64,000 bases of DNA from JANWXR01 sp964608265. GTDB taxonomy: Bacteria > Chloroflexota > Anaerolineae > Anaerolineales > UBA6663. The notes beneath the pieces were generated by a model. That model saw only the letters and a program-made list of their open reading frames with translations. It was not told the DNA's origin and searched no databases. The position numbers and the translations under genes were made by a program. Positions 36,100 through 45,726 of the stretch are shown here, piece after piece (the stretch's first letter is position 1; each line of letters starts with the position of its first letter). The stretch lies in contig CAZSNP010000010.1 of NCBI GenBank assembly GCA_964608265.1, positions 1 through 64,000 on the forward strand. The letters are read 5' to 3'.

Positions 36100-37230
36100 A
36101 TGCGCATTGTATTGGTCGGACCTGTCTATCCTTATCGAGGTGGCATTGCTCAATATACGGCGCGTCTGGCCCAGGCGTTGGGGCAGCGGCACTCGGTGGA
36201 AGTGGTCTCATTCTGCGAGCAATATCCAGCCTGGCTGTATCCGGGAACAAACGATCGTGATCCCAGCATGGCGCCTCTGCAAGTTGCGGCCCACTTCTGG
36301 CTGCATCCCTTCTATCCCTGGAATTGGGTTCGAAACGCGCGCTCAATCCACGCTCTACGACCACAAGTAATCCTCATGCAGTGGTGGACGACGTTCTGGG
36401 GGCCGGCATTTGGGGTCACAGCTCGCCTGTTGCGTCAGGCTGGTTCTCCACTAATCTTCCTTGTTCATAATGCCTTACCTCATGAGCCGCGGTGGGGTGA
36501 TCGGGCTATGACTCGTTGGGTGCTTGACGCGGCCACTGGCCTGCTCGCGCACTCGGCGCGCGAAGTGCAGCGGTTGCCGAACTGGACATCGCGTGCTCCC
36601 GTGGCAATGTGTCCGCTACCAGCCTTTGATCATTTCGTGGACTCCCCCCTCGACCGAGCTGACGCTCGCCGACGCCTAGGCCTGGAATTGGACACACCTT
36701 TGATTCTGTTCTTTGGTTTCGTGCGACCTTACAAAGGTCTGGAATTCTTAATTGAGTCTCTAGCCCGGGTCAACTATGCCGATCGGCGTGTGAACCTGGT
36801 CGTCGCGGGCGAGATTTGGGAGGACGAAGCGCGTTATCGAGCGCAGGTGACGAGACTGGGTTTGGAGCATGCGGTTCGATTTGACAACTGGTATATTGTC
36901 GATGAGGTCGTGCCTCTCTACTTCGCGGCCGCGGATGTTTTCGCCGCGCCGTACCTGAGCGGTTCTCAAAGTGCGGTGCTTACGACAGCGGCGTCCTTCG
37001 GCATGCCGCTAGTGGTGACCAATACGATGCCGCTCGAGTCACTTAACTTGCAGGCAACGGTAGTATATACCTCGCCCTCCGCCGATGTGGAGGCTTTGGC
37101 GCAAGCGCTGCGTTTGGCACTTTCGCATCCCGGGTTGGCCCATCGTCGGAGCCGGCCGGAGGCTAATAATGAAAGTTGGTTGCGTGTCGTTGAGACCATT
37201 GAACGATTGGCCGGTGCTGTAAGCGTATGA
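36100..37230 (+). CDS. Family 4 glycosyltransferase
   Basis: The 376-residue GT-B protein begins MRIVLVGPVYPYRGGIAQYT, the glycine-rich first loop of family 4 retaining transferases. The donor half has LILFFGFVRPYKGLEFLIESL and SGSQSAVLTTAASFGMPLVVTNT, which stands where the E-x7-E motif normally lies. The first glutamate of that motif is replaced here by the SGSQSA context, a known variant in this group. It sits five bases after the GT-C-like gene and overlaps the next gene as ATGA. Confidence 0.85.
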   Translation: MRIVLVGPVYPYRGGIAQYTARLAQALGQRHSVEVVSFCEQYPAWLYPGTNDRDPSMAPLQVAAHFWLHPFYPWNWVRNARSIHALRPQVILMQWWTTFWGPAFGVTARLLRQAGSPLIFLVHNALPHEPRWGDRAMTRWVLDAATGLLAHSAREVQRLPNWTSRAPVAMCPLPAFDHFVDSPLDRADARRRLGLELDTPLILFFGFVRPYKGLEFLIESLARVNYADRRVNLVVAGEIWEDEARYRAQVTRLGLEHAVRFDNWYIVDEVVPLYFAAADVFAAPYLSGSQSAVLTTAASFGMPLVVTNTMPLESLNLQATVVYTSPSADVEALAQALRLALSHPGLAHRRSRPEANNESWLRVVETIERLAGAVSV

Positions 37231-38414
37231 AAATCGCTTTCGTGATGGCGCAGAGTCTCGATAGCCCAAGCGGCCTAGGCCGCCACGGGCCGTTGGCGCG
37301 CGAACTGACGCGTCTCGGTCACACGGTGGAGGTCTACGCGCTGCATCCTGACTGGGGCAGCTTGACCCAGCACAGGTTTGACGAATCGGGCGTGCAGGTC
37401 CATTATCTCGCACAGATGCACGTGCGCAAGATCGATTCGCGCAAGTTCTACTTTGGCCCAGTACAGCTCATGTTGGTGGCGTTAAGAGCGGTTGTGCTGC
37501 TGGCTCGAGCGGTCGGGGCCTCTTCAGCAGATTGGCTGCAAGTGTGTAAGCCTTTACCGATCAACTTGCCGGCTGCCCTCCTCAGCCAACGGGGTAGGCG
37601 GCTGATCTGCGATTGTGATGACTATGAGGCAGCGACCAACCGCTTCGCCTTGCCAGGACAACGCACAGTGGTCCGATATTTCGAAAATGGCGTGGCGCGT
37701 TGGGCGCGGGCACTGTCGGTGAACACCCAGTTTATGTACCGACATTACCAGCGTATGGGTTTTCCGGAATCGAGACTGATCTGGGTGCCCAATGGTGTCG
37801 AGCGTCATCGCTTCAGCCGACCCTTCGAGACCGCCAAACTTCGCCAACGACTGGGTTTGTCGGCGGATCAACCCGTTGTCATCTATGTGGGGACACTGAG
37901 CCGGCATAGCCACGCGATTGATTTGCTGTTGAGCGCCTTTCATCGGGTGGCGCGAGCCATGCCGGATGTGCGCCTACTTCTGGTTGGGGGGGGTGAGGAT
38001 TTCGACAACTTGCAGCACCAAGTGCACACCATTGGTCTGCAGGGCAGTGTCCGTTTTGTCGGGCGGGTGGCTCCGGACGAGGTCCCGGCGTATCTTGGGC
38101 TTGCGACCGTGTCCGTGGACCCAGTGCATGATGACCTAATCGCGCAAGCGCGATCGCCTCTCAAGATAGTCGAAAGTCTGGTTCTGGGGGTGCCCGTTAT
38201 CACCGGCGACGTGGGCGATCGGCGGTGGATGTTGCACGAGGGAGCCAGCGGCGTATTGGTGGCACCCGGGGATGCGAACGCTCTGGCGGAGGGCTTATTG
38301 CTGCTGCTGGACAGCCCAGCGCGACGCGCCGAAATGGCGAGCTCGGCATTGGCGGGCCGCGATGCGTGGTTTTGGGATCGTTTGGTGGAGCACTACGTGG
38401 AGGCCTACCAGTGA
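37227..38414 (+). CDS. Family 4 glycosyltransferase
   Basis: A 395-residue GT-B enzyme. The N-terminal half has SGLGRHGPLARELTRLGHTVEV; the donor half has VIYVGTLSRHSHAIDLLLSAF, LLVGGGEDFDNLQ and the phosphate-binding region RSPLKIVESLVLGVPVITGDVGDR. CDCDDYEAATNRF near residues 130-142 is an acidic loop often seen in this group. It overlaps both neighbours by four bases. The sugar donor is unknown. Confidence 0.85.
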   Translation: MKIAFVMAQSLDSPSGLGRHGPLARELTRLGHTVEVYALHPDWGSLTQHRFDESGVQVHYLAQMHVRKIDSRKFYFGPVQLMLVALRAVVLLARAVGASSADWLQVCKPLPINLPAALLSQRGRRLICDCDDYEAATNRFALPGQRTVVRYFENGVARWARALSVNTQFMYRHYQRMGFPESRLIWVPNGVERHRFSRPFETAKLRQRLGLSADQPVVIYVGTLSRHSHAIDLLLSAFHRVARAMPDVRLLLVGGGEDFDNLQHQVHTIGLQGSVRFVGRVAPDEVPAYLGLATVSVDPVHDDLIAQARSPLKIVESLVLGVPVITGDVGDRRWMLHEGASGVLVAPGDANALAEGLLLLLDSPARRAEMASSALAGRDAWFWDRLVEHYVEAYQ

Positions 38415-39712
38415 GGCCCAGTGAGTGGTTAGGGCAGTTGCGCAAGCGCCTGCGTGGGCGCATCATCCGCAATCTCTTCTATCTGCTCGGCGGCACGCTG
38501 GCAGCTCACATCGCCGTTACGATTAACTTCGCGATCCTGGCGCGCCAATTGGGCCTGGTCCAGTATGGACAATTTGCCGCCTCAGCGACGTTGTTGTCTG
38601 TACTTTCCATCGCCTTCAGTCTTGGCCTAGATACCTGGGTTTTGCGAGAAGGGGGGCGAAATCCTGCCGAGCTTCCGGCTCATCTCGGTAGCGTTGGCGC
38701 GCTCAAGGTTGCTCTGGGCGGTGTCTGGTTAGTGGCTTTACACGCATTGGTGCCGTGGTTGGATGCGAACACATTCCCGCCGCGCATTCTGAGCCTGATG
38801 GCCCTTGTGGTATGGATGGATAGCTTGCTGCTGACTGCCTTGAGCGGCTTCAAAGCGGCCTTACAGAACCAGACGACGGTCATGTTGGAGGCGGGTTCCG
38901 ATTGGCTCACCCTGCTGGCCACCCTTGGACTGGCAGCGCTTGGGACAACTGATGCGATTATGTATCTCGGGGCGCGCCTCATCGTCTTGGTAACCAGCCT
39001 GGCGGCGGCCGGTTGGTGTGTAGTGGTCGTACTGGGCGTGCCGCGACCCCAGCTACGTCGGGAGAGCGGGTTGCGGTGGCGGACGATCTTCAGTTTTTCG
39101 GTGTCCGACCTGCTGGCCTGGGCCACGATGCGGCTGGATGTATTGATCGTTGCTGTGATCCTGGGCCCGACAGCCGTTGGGCTATATGCGCCGGCGGTTA
39201 CGATCATCAACAGTTTCTTCATCTTTCCCAATGTGGGCTACACGGTAATGATCCCGGTCCTGAGTCGGCTATTTGCAGCCGATGCATCCCAAGCCTGGGC
39301 AATGTCCTGGCGGTCGGTTAGTGGCCAGGCCCTGACCGGATTGGTTTTGTCCGCGAGTCTGCTCGGCACGGCACCGATTGCCCATTGGGTGCTGGGCCTG
39401 GAATATGCGTCACTCGTGCTCTTATTGCAGTTGTTGAGCCCGCTGCTCTTTTTCAAGGCACTCAGTTTTGGCTGGGCTACCATACTCGTCGCGCTGGGCC
39501 GCCAGACCCGTCGGGCCATGGTGCAGTTTATCAACGTACTGTTGATTGTGGGATTGGATCTGGCCGCGGCATACCTTTGGGGGATTGTGGGCGTCGCACT
39601 GGTATTTGTCATGATCGAAGTGTTTATCTGCGTCGGCTATGGCCTGGCAGTGTACTCATCTAGTCGGCGATTTCTAGCTTTTCGGTCCGTGGAATCTGAT
39701 GGCTTATGGTGA
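38411..39712 (+). CDS. Wzx-type oligosaccharide flippase
   Basis: The 433-residue protein has about twelve transmembrane segments and the polysaccharide-biosynthesis (MATE/MOP superfamily) pattern: an N-terminal amphipathic start, then FYLLGGTLAAHIAVTINFAILARQLGLVQYGQFA, and later TIFSFSVSDLLAWATMRLDVLIVAVILGPTAVGLYAPA. It should flip lipid-linked oligosaccharides across the membrane. I place the start at GTG 38411, where it overlaps the preceding stop as GTGA. A longer frame from 38225 only shadows that gene. An ABC exporter in the same locus suggests two export routes or two glycans. Confidence 0.86.
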   Translation: MRPSEWLGQLRKRLRGRIIRNLFYLLGGTLAAHIAVTINFAILARQLGLVQYGQFAASATLLSVLSIAFSLGLDTWVLREGGRNPAELPAHLGSVGALKVALGGVWLVALHALVPWLDANTFPPRILSLMALVVWMDSLLLTALSGFKAALQNQTTVMLEAGSDWLTLLATLGLAALGTTDAIMYLGARLIVLVTSLAAAGWCVVVVLGVPRPQLRRESGLRWRTIFSFSVSDLLAWATMRLDVLIVAVILGPTAVGLYAPAVTIINSFFIFPNVGYTVMIPVLSRLFAADASQAWAMSWRSVSGQALTGLVLSASLLGTAPIAHWVLGLEYASLVLLLQLLSPLLFFKALSFGWATILVALGRQTRRAMVQFINVLLIVGLDLAAAYLWGIVGVALVFVMIEVFICVGYGLAVYSSSRRFLAFRSVESDGLW

Positions 39713-40998
39713 ATATTCTGCTGACCAATGTGCACTCGTTTCGCAACGCAGGCGATGCGGCCCTGACACAAGTGGCCGTGGAACTACTACGGAGGCAGTT
39801 CCCAGAGTGTCGTATCACCTTACTCGTCGACGACCCGGCGAGCTACGATGGTGGTGATACGGCCGTGCCGTCTTTCTATTATTTGTTCAAACGACCACAG
39901 AGTGATGGCACATACCGGTGGCGGGTCGGGCATCTGGCGTGGAGCCTAATATTGAGTTTGGGCCTGGCTCTGGGCTATCGGCTGACGGGTATGCGCCGAT
40001 ACTGGGCTGCGGATGATGAACTGGCACTGCTATTGCAGGCCTATTTTGATGCTGATCTCGTTGTGAGCACTGCCGGAGGGTTTCTCTACAGTTCCGGCGC
40101 TGTGGGCCTGGTGTATGGTGTCGCAGTTTTCACTATGCTGCTGGCCGGTGCCATGGGTAAGCCGCTGTATATGTTGCCGCAGTCGCTTGGACCATTCCAT
40201 CGATCTTGGGAACGTTGGCTATTGCGCCGTTTGGCGGCCCGTATACGCCTGATGATGGTCAGAGAACAACATTCACTTGATCTGCTCGAGCGTATTGGTG
40301 TTCAACCGGCTCGCTGTCATTTGGTGCCCGATATGGCCTTTTGCCTAAATGTTGCGCCACGCCCTCGGGCCACCGAGTGGTTGACAACGCTTGGCGTGCA
40401 GCTGGATCGTCGACAACCCAAGATCGGATTTACTGTTATCAACTGGGGAGCAGAAAACCGGCGTTTTGCTGGTCAGGCGAATTATGAAGCGGCAGTGGCC
40501 GCGCTGGCCCGTCATTGTGTGCACCGCTATCAGACTCAAATCCTGTTGTTTGTCCAGGTGACCGGGCCCAGCCTAAGTCAGAACGACGCAATTGTTACAT
40601 GCCGATTGGCCCACCAACTGAGTGATATCGCGGCCCACCTGGCCGTCGTTGCGCCAGTGCCCCAGCCAGAGCTTTTGGCGGCCAGCTACGGGTTGATGGA
40701 CGTTTTTGTTGGGACACGGATGCACTCCAATATCTTTGCGATGGTCGCCGGCGTGCCCTTGCTCGCCATAGGGTATCAGCCTAAGACACAAGGGATCATG
40801 CAAATGGTAGGCTTGCATAAGTGGGTAGTGGGCATCGAACAAGTTAGGCCCGCGCAGCTCTGTGCCATGTTTGATCAGTTGTGGGCCGAACGTGTGGAAG
40901 TGCGTCAACAGTTGGCTCGGCGCCTGCCGGAATTGAGGGGCGAGGTCCACCGCGCTATGCATCGTGTGGTGATGGATTTTAGGGCGTGTAGGCCCTAA
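39706..40998 (+). CDS. Polysaccharide pyruvyltransferase-family protein
   Basis: The 430-residue protein has the family pattern: NVHSFRNAGDAALTQVAVELLRRQFP at the start, a glycine-rich STAGGFLYSSG segment, LPQSLGPF, MVREQHSLDLLERIG and the C-terminal signature VGTRMHSNIFAMVAGVPLLAIGY. These enzymes add a pyruvate ketal to a glycan sugar from phosphoenolpyruvate, or in some subfamilies act as sialyltransferase-like enzymes. It overlaps the flippase by seven bases. Pyruvylation gives acidic surface polymers, but the donor here is not proven. Confidence 0.85.
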   Translation: MVNILLTNVHSFRNAGDAALTQVAVELLRRQFPECRITLLVDDPASYDGGDTAVPSFYYLFKRPQSDGTYRWRVGHLAWSLILSLGLALGYRLTGMRRYWAADDELALLLQAYFDADLVVSTAGGFLYSSGAVGLVYGVAVFTMLLAGAMGKPLYMLPQSLGPFHRSWERWLLRRLAARIRLMMVREQHSLDLLERIGVQPARCHLVPDMAFCLNVAPRPRATEWLTTLGVQLDRRQPKIGFTVINWGAENRRFAGQANYEAAVAALARHCVHRYQTQILLFVQVTGPSLSQNDAIVTCRLAHQLSDIAAHLAVVAPVPQPELLAASYGLMDVFVGTRMHSNIFAMVAGVPLLAIGYQPKTQGIMQMVGLHKWVVGIEQVRPAQLCAMFDQLWAERVEVRQQLARRLPELRGEVHRAMHRVVMDFRACRP

Positions 40999-41004
40999 TC
41001 CGAA

Positions 41005-42192
41005 ATGCAGAGTCGCCTACGTGTACTGCAAATTGTGGCGGGCCTGCCGGTCGAGAACCCAGCCGGCAGTGGTATCACCCGTTTTGTGATCAGTTTGTGT
41101 CAAGCCCTCGATCGGGCCCGCTTCATTCCAATGATTGGGGCGTTGTGGTCGTATGATGCCTTAAGCGAGAGTGCCATCATCGATTCGCTACGCGGCGATG
41201 GTATCCCGGCCTTTGCAGCGGCGGCTTGGGATGCCGCCTCGCCTTATGCAGCCCTGTGGAAATCACTCCGCGCCCTCGCTAGTTATGTTCGAACCCATCC
41301 CGTCGACATCGTGCACTCACATTCCGAATTTGGTGATATGGCAGCACTCTGGTTGAAGGCCAAGGGGGATGTCCGCTCAATCCTTCGCACTGTTCACTAC
41401 GGTTATGGGTATGAGTGGCGCAATAGGCCCTGGCGCCGTTGGCTTCTCACGAACTTGCTGTATCCACTTTGTTTTGATCTGGAAGCCGGTGTAAATCGCC
41501 GTATCGCCCAACAGCTTAGTGATCGCCCGGTCGCGCAATGGCTGAGGCGTCAGGGGTTGTATCTGCCGAATGCCATTGACTTGGGTCGTTTTGCGCAAGG
41601 GCGAACTGACTCATATCAGGTGCGGCGCACTCTGAACGTGCTGGCTGCCTCGGCGGTCATTGGCACAGTGGGGCGCTTGGCCGAACAAAAAGGTCACTGG
41701 CGCTTGATTGAAACCGCCGCAATTGTCCTGCGGCACCATCCGCAGGTACATTTTCTAGTCGTGGGCACTGGAGACCTTGAAACGAGTCTTAGGGCTCAAG
41801 CTTTTCATTTGGGTATCGATGCCAACGTTCATTTCTTGGGGGCGCGTGCTGATGTAGAACTAATTCTGCAGGCAATCGACATCTTTGTCCTCCCGTCCCT
41901 TTGGGAGGGATTGTCAACCGTCATCATGGAAAGCATGGCAAGTGGCGTGCCGGTCATCTGCAGCGATTTGCCGGCCAATCGTGATCTCGTGCAGGCCGGT
42001 GTCAATGGGTGGTTGTTTCCCGCAAATTACTCGCCACAGTCTTGGGCAGGCGTCATTATAGAGGCCCTCGAACGACCCGACCTGTGCCGGGCATATGCGT
42101 CGCGGGCCTTTGAAACCGTTGAGGCCCACTCCATCGAGAATGTTGCTCGCCAACAGATGAAAGCCTATGAAACCTTGGCTGACCGACGCTGA
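41005..42192 (+). CDS. Family 4 glycosyltransferase
   Basis: A 395-residue GT-B enzyme and the last gene of the operon. Landmarks are GSGITRFVISLCQALDRARF in the acceptor half, and AVIGTVGRLAEQKGHWRLIE, HFLVVGTGDLETSLRAQ and LPSLWEGLSTVIMESMASGVPVICSDLPANRDL in the donor half, the last with a clear E-x7-E motif. A retaining transferase is expected. It ends 49 bases before the convergent lipoprotein gene; no terminator hairpin is evident there. Confidence 0.88.
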   Translation: MQSRLRVLQIVAGLPVENPAGSGITRFVISLCQALDRARFIPMIGALWSYDALSESAIIDSLRGDGIPAFAAAAWDAASPYAALWKSLRALASYVRTHPVDIVHSHSEFGDMAALWLKAKGDVRSILRTVHYGYGYEWRNRPWRRWLLTNLLYPLCFDLEAGVNRRIAQQLSDRPVAQWLRRQGLYLPNAIDLGRFAQGRTDSYQVRRTLNVLAASAVIGTVGRLAEQKGHWRLIETAAIVLRHHPQVHFLVVGTGDLETSLRAQAFHLGIDANVHFLGARADVELILQAIDIFVLPSLWEGLSTVIMESMASGVPVICSDLPANRDLVQAGVNGWLFPANYSPQSWAGVIIEALERPDLCRAYASRAFETVEAHSIENVARQQMKAYETLADRR

Positions 42193-42241
42193 AAACCCGT
42201 CTGTGTCAAGAACCGTCTATCACCGTGCCATCTGCGGGAGG

Positions 42242-42664
42242 CTATGGCAGATCCACCGCTAGATCGCCCACGTCGAGTTCTTGATCTGGATTGGTTATCC
42301 AGACCTTGGCCTGGCCTGAGGGTTCGGCGACAATTCGATGTTCGCCGTAAATGTCCCCGACGACGATTACGTATTCCGCGGCTGCAATATTCACAATCTC
42401 AAAATGCCCAACCTCATCGGTCAGCGCACCGGGACTCCTAGCACCATCCAGGAGGAATGCCCCATCGTCGCTTTGACGATAAACTTGCGCCAGCCTGACG
42501 CTGACGCTCGCCAAGGGCAAGGATGTTGTGGAGGACAACACTCGCCCAGAAACTGAAGATTTGCCTGATTCGATTGTTGCTGGCGATGTGGGAGTGCCGG
42601 TCTGGAGAGAATTGCACGCGCCCAACAAGAGACACATTATCAGAAAGAAAGGCTTGAATTTCAT
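42242..42664 (-). CDS. Small lipoprotein with carboxypeptidase-regulatory-like beta domain
   Basis: The 140-residue protein has a type II signal peptide with lipobox LLGAC (Cys17). A serine/threonine-rich spacer follows, then a beta-sandwich of the carboxypeptidase-regulatory type (SGRVLSSTTSLPLASVSVRL ... TDEVGHFEIVNIAAAEYVIVVG). Such domains bind or display surfaces rather than catalyse. It runs against the glycosyltransferase operon and diverges from the secreted protein at 42797, with a shared 132-base control region. It is probably an outer-surface accessory protein; the function is unknown. Confidence 0.75.
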   Translation of the reverse strand: MKFKPFFLIMCLLLGACNSLQTGTPTSPATIESGKSSVSGRVLSSTTSLPLASVSVRLAQVYRQSDDGAFLLDGARSPGALTDEVGHFEIVNIAAAEYVIVVGDIYGEHRIVAEPSGQAKVWITNPDQELDVGDLAVDLP

Positions 42665-42796
42665 GGAGCTGATGGTACCACTTCCCCGAGGATTGGCAAT
42701 AACCCAAAATTACGGCCGGAGTTAATACAGGAGGATTATTGCTTTGGGGTTTGGTTTCGCTGATAGTTGAGCAAACAAGTCCAAGGAGCATAAACG

Positions 42797-44224
42797 ATGA
42801 AACACAAAGCATTTTCACTGGCAGTAATGCTAACGCTGATCCTATCAGCGATGCACACGTCTTATGTAAGTGCCCAGGCGTATACGACAACCTTTTCCAC
42901 TTCAATCACTATTCTGAACGTTTCCGGGTCTACCGCACAATATGTTGTGTCGCTATATTCCTCCCCCACCACCACATCCCCCATTACGGTAAGTCAACCG
43001 GATTTACCCGCGGGCGCAGGCACCTCGTTGTTTGTGGGTAGCCTATCGTCGGTGCCGGCTGGGTTCCGAGGATCTGCCATTATTCAGGCCAACGCACGCC
43101 TGCTGGCCACAGCCGTCCAGGTCCCCCAAGGCTCCGCCACGGTTAAGAACCGCCCGATGTCGAACGGTTTCGAGGCCGGATCGAGCAGCGCTGTGATTGC
43201 GACGTTCTTGAAGCAACGATTCGATCAAAATACGATCGTTGCCATCCAGAACACGGACACCGCAAACAACAACGTCACGGTAAGCATATACGATGCGACT
43301 AACCCGAGCGCTCCGCCGGTTCAGGTGACGCAGAATGACCTGGCCCCAGGCGCGGCCTTCTATTTGGATGCCGGTACTCTGTCTAGCGTGCCCAGCAACT
43401 TTAGCGGGTCAATGACGATCTCAGCAGTTCGCTCGAACGGCGGAGGCAATGGGAGTATCGTGGCCTCAGCCATGGAACTCAATATTGCAGGAACGGGTGC
43501 GTCTGCCTTTGAAAGCGTGGGCACAGGTGCCAACACGGTCTATATGCCCTCTGCCATTTGCAATGCTTTCGGCGGACAGAATACCGCCTATGCGGTGCAG
43601 AATACCAGCCTCAGCACCGCCGCCTCTGTGACCGTGACCTACAGTAACGGCTCGGTCGAGGGACCGATCACGGTCAATCCTGGCGCCAAGTTCAGTTTTC
43701 AAGGTTGTACCGTTAATTCGGCGGGCTTTAGTGGCTCGGCACGTATCACCAGCACGGGCGCTCCGATCATTGCCGTGGGCAAGGTCATTGGCACTGGGCT
43801 TTCGACGGCATTCGTGGGTGCCACGACGGGTGGGCGTGAACTGGCCCTGCCCTATGTCCGCTGGTCGGAGACCCAATACTCAACAGGCGGCCGTCAGCGG
43901 ACTTTTCTGGCCATACAAAATGTGGGTTCAACGGATCTCGCGGCTGGTGCCGTCACAGTGGAGTATCGTGACAAGACCGGCGCTGTTGTAGGGACTCACA
44001 GCCTGGCGGCTATTCCAGCGGGTGGTAAAGTCAATTCGAACCCCTCGAATGTCGGCTCAGCCGCTTCCGAACTCGGATATTACTCTGATGGCACATTTGG
44101 CGCCGGGGCCATTGTTCGTGGGCCATCGGGAAGCCAGTTGGTCGTAATCGCGCGCGTTCAGTCGGTCGTACCAGGGGTCAACACCGTGGGTGAAGACTAC
44201 AATGGTCTCGTGATCACTCCATAG
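42797..44224 (+). CDS. Secreted modular protein of unknown function
   Basis: The 475-residue product has a signal peptide (about residues 1-26, cleaved after VSAQA) and no later membrane segment. The mature part is rich in Ser, Thr, Gly and Val and consists of about four similar modules of roughly 105 residues. Each holds a strand resembling VAIQNTDTANNNVTVSIYD, AYAVQNTSLSTAASVTVTYS or FLAIQNVGSTDLAAGAVTVEY, followed by a GxxFxG-type turn near FSGS. This looks like a surface or extracellular matrix protein. AAGGAG precedes the ATG and a strong terminator follows. I do not recognise a named family. Confidence 0.78.
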   Translation: MKHKAFSLAVMLTLILSAMHTSYVSAQAYTTTFSTSITILNVSGSTAQYVVSLYSSPTTTSPITVSQPDLPAGAGTSLFVGSLSSVPAGFRGSAIIQANARLLATAVQVPQGSATVKNRPMSNGFEAGSSSAVIATFLKQRFDQNTIVAIQNTDTANNNVTVSIYDATNPSAPPVQVTQNDLAPGAAFYLDAGTLSSVPSNFSGSMTISAVRSNGGGNGSIVASAMELNIAGTGASAFESVGTGANTVYMPSAICNAFGGQNTAYAVQNTSLSTAASVTVTYSNGSVEGPITVNPGAKFSFQGCTVNSAGFSGSARITSTGAPIIAVGKVIGTGLSTAFVGATTGGRELALPYVRWSETQYSTGGRQRTFLAIQNVGSTDLAAGAVTVEYRDKTGAVVGTHSLAAIPAGGKVNSNPSNVGSAASELGYYSDGTFGAGAIVRGPSGSQLVVIARVQSVVPGVNTVGEDYNGLVITP

Positions 44225-44262
44225 TTGCTCGATCCCTAGCTTTCGCCGGAATGCGCCTTAAT

Positions 44263-44296
44263 CGCGGGCCAGGACTTAGGTTCTGGTCCGCGTTTT
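44263..44296 (+). terminator. Rho-independent terminator after the secreted protein
   Basis: CGCGGGCCAGGAC (44263-44275) pairs with GTTCTGGTCCGCG (44280-44292), including two G-T pairs, across a TTAG loop, followed by TTTT. Confidence 0.85.
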
Positions 44297-44362
44297 GTGC
44301 TAACTTCGGCTGAGCTGGGCCGGCCACAAAGTGGCTCTGGATCGGGGCGGTTGGATGATCCG

Positions 44363-45712
44363 TCAGGGTTGCTGAAAAAATGGAATGGTCAGGGTGAAGA
44401 ACGCCTGGTAGGCCCAGTTGTCGGATGAGAAACCATCGTTTACCCGCCCACCTAACGCGTAAACACGGGTTTCAACGACGGCTAGACTCAGCCCCGTAAG
44501 GTCGCCGACCTCGGATACCTCCACGGCAGTCCATAAGTCTTGATTGGGCACATATTGAAAGAGAGCCGAGGTTGGTTTCGGGCCTCCTCCGATGGCGATG
44601 ATCAGGTCTGCTACGTTTGCGACCCCCAAACCTTGTCGAGCTTCTGGCAAAGACGCGCGCTTGAGCCACGCCTGGGGAGATGGTACCTTCACATCCCGAC
44701 TCGGCTGATACTCAAGGTTGAGGGTGAGCGCCGTATCTCCGTTGGTGCCCCCGATAACATAGATCCCATTCCCGGTTGTGGTCGCTCCCGCCAGCCCCCT
44801 AGCGGAGGGCATGGGCGTTCGTTCAACCCACCGGTCCATTGCGGGGTCGTAGGCAAATACGGTCGCCGTTAGCGCCGCCCCGTCCCAACCCCCAAACACA
44901 TAGAGTCTGCCCTCAAACGCCGCCAGGGCGTACTGGCTCAACCCTATCGGCATATCAGCGCCGGCGCTCCACTGATCCGCAACTGGATCGTACACCTCCA
45001 GTAGGCTGGTCGGCCGGCCAGAAGTGAGGCGTCCTCCCGGGACCAGGATCTTTCCGCCTATCACGGCGGCTTGCACATCCGCAACCGGAGTAGGCTTGGA
45101 GGTCAATGTTTGCCAGGTATTGGTATTCGAGTTGTATCGTTCCAGCACGCCACTCGGGCCCGCCCAGTCCTCACCGGCAATCGCATAAACGAAGTTGTCG
45201 ACCACGGCCGTCGCCAAGCCGGCGCGAGCCGTAGGCATGTCGGCGCGCACCTGCCAACGGGGCGGCGCAGTGACCGCAATCTGCGTGGGTGAGGGCAAAA
45301 AACTCGGGAGCCAAACCGGCCACGTCCATGCGAGAGCGCCGACCAGTGTCAGCGCCAACACTGCACCGCCGAACCATTGCCAGCGTCGCTTGGGCTGGCG
45401 CACGGCTGTCGGGCCAGTGGAGGTATCCGTCATCGCTGCGGCCTCCCTCGCCTCTGGTGCGATATCCTCCTCAACGATCTGGCCATCACCGGGAACAGCC
45501 ACCTGCACCAAACCCGAACGTATCGCGTACAGCGTCGCCTCCGTGCGCGACGCAACGCCGATCTTCGCAAAAATGTTGCGCAGATGGACCTTGACGGTGT
45601 TCGGACTGATGACGAGTTGCTGCGCGATCTCCTTGTTGCTGGCCCCGGTCGCTACCAGCTTCAGGATTTCCTTTTCACGCTCGCTCAACTCTGTGCCATT
45701 CTGTTCAAGCAT
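44363..45712 (-). CDS. Membrane-bound LuxR-type regulator with extracytoplasmic Kelch propeller
   Basis: The 449-residue protein has three parts. Residues 7-65 are a LuxR/GerE helix-turn-helix (LSEREKEILKLVATGASNKEIAQQLVISPNTVKVHLRN). One transmembrane helix spans about 112-136. Residues 152-449 are Kelch repeats (GRLYVFGGWDGAAL, NGIYVIGGTNGDTAL, and others) forming a beta-propeller. The DNA-binding end should be inside and the propeller outside. No receiver or kinase is present, so this is a one-component transmembrane regulator. It lies 14 bases downstream of a subtilase gene on the same strand, likely in one operon, so signalling by proteolysis or by protein/glycan binding is imaginable. 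Confidence 0.85.
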   Translation of the reverse strand: MLEQNGTELSEREKEILKLVATGASNKEIAQQLVISPNTVKVHLRNIFAKIGVASRTEATLYAIRSGLVQVAVPGDGQIVEEDIAPEAREAAAMTDTSTGPTAVRQPKRRWQWFGGAVLALTLVGALAWTWPVWLPSFLPSPTQIAVTAPPRWQVRADMPTARAGLATAVVDNFVYAIAGEDWAGPSGVLERYNSNTNTWQTLTSKPTPVADVQAAVIGGKILVPGGRLTSGRPTSLLEVYDPVADQWSAGADMPIGLSQYALAAFEGRLYVFGGWDGAALTATVFAYDPAMDRWVERTPMPSARGLAGATTTGNGIYVIGGTNGDTALTLNLEYQPSRDVKVPSPQAWLKRASLPEARQGLGVANVADLIIAIGGGPKPTSALFQYVPNQDLWTAVEVSEVGDLTGLSLAVVETRVYALGGRVNDGFSSDNWAYQAFFTLTIPFFQQP

Positions 45713-45726
45713 GCTACCCTGAGACG

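Noticed and set aside
38225..38410. N-terminal extension of the flippase
   Set aside because: It overlaps the end of the preceding glycosyltransferase in another frame. The GTG at 38411 gives the normal family start and a coupled GTGA overlap.
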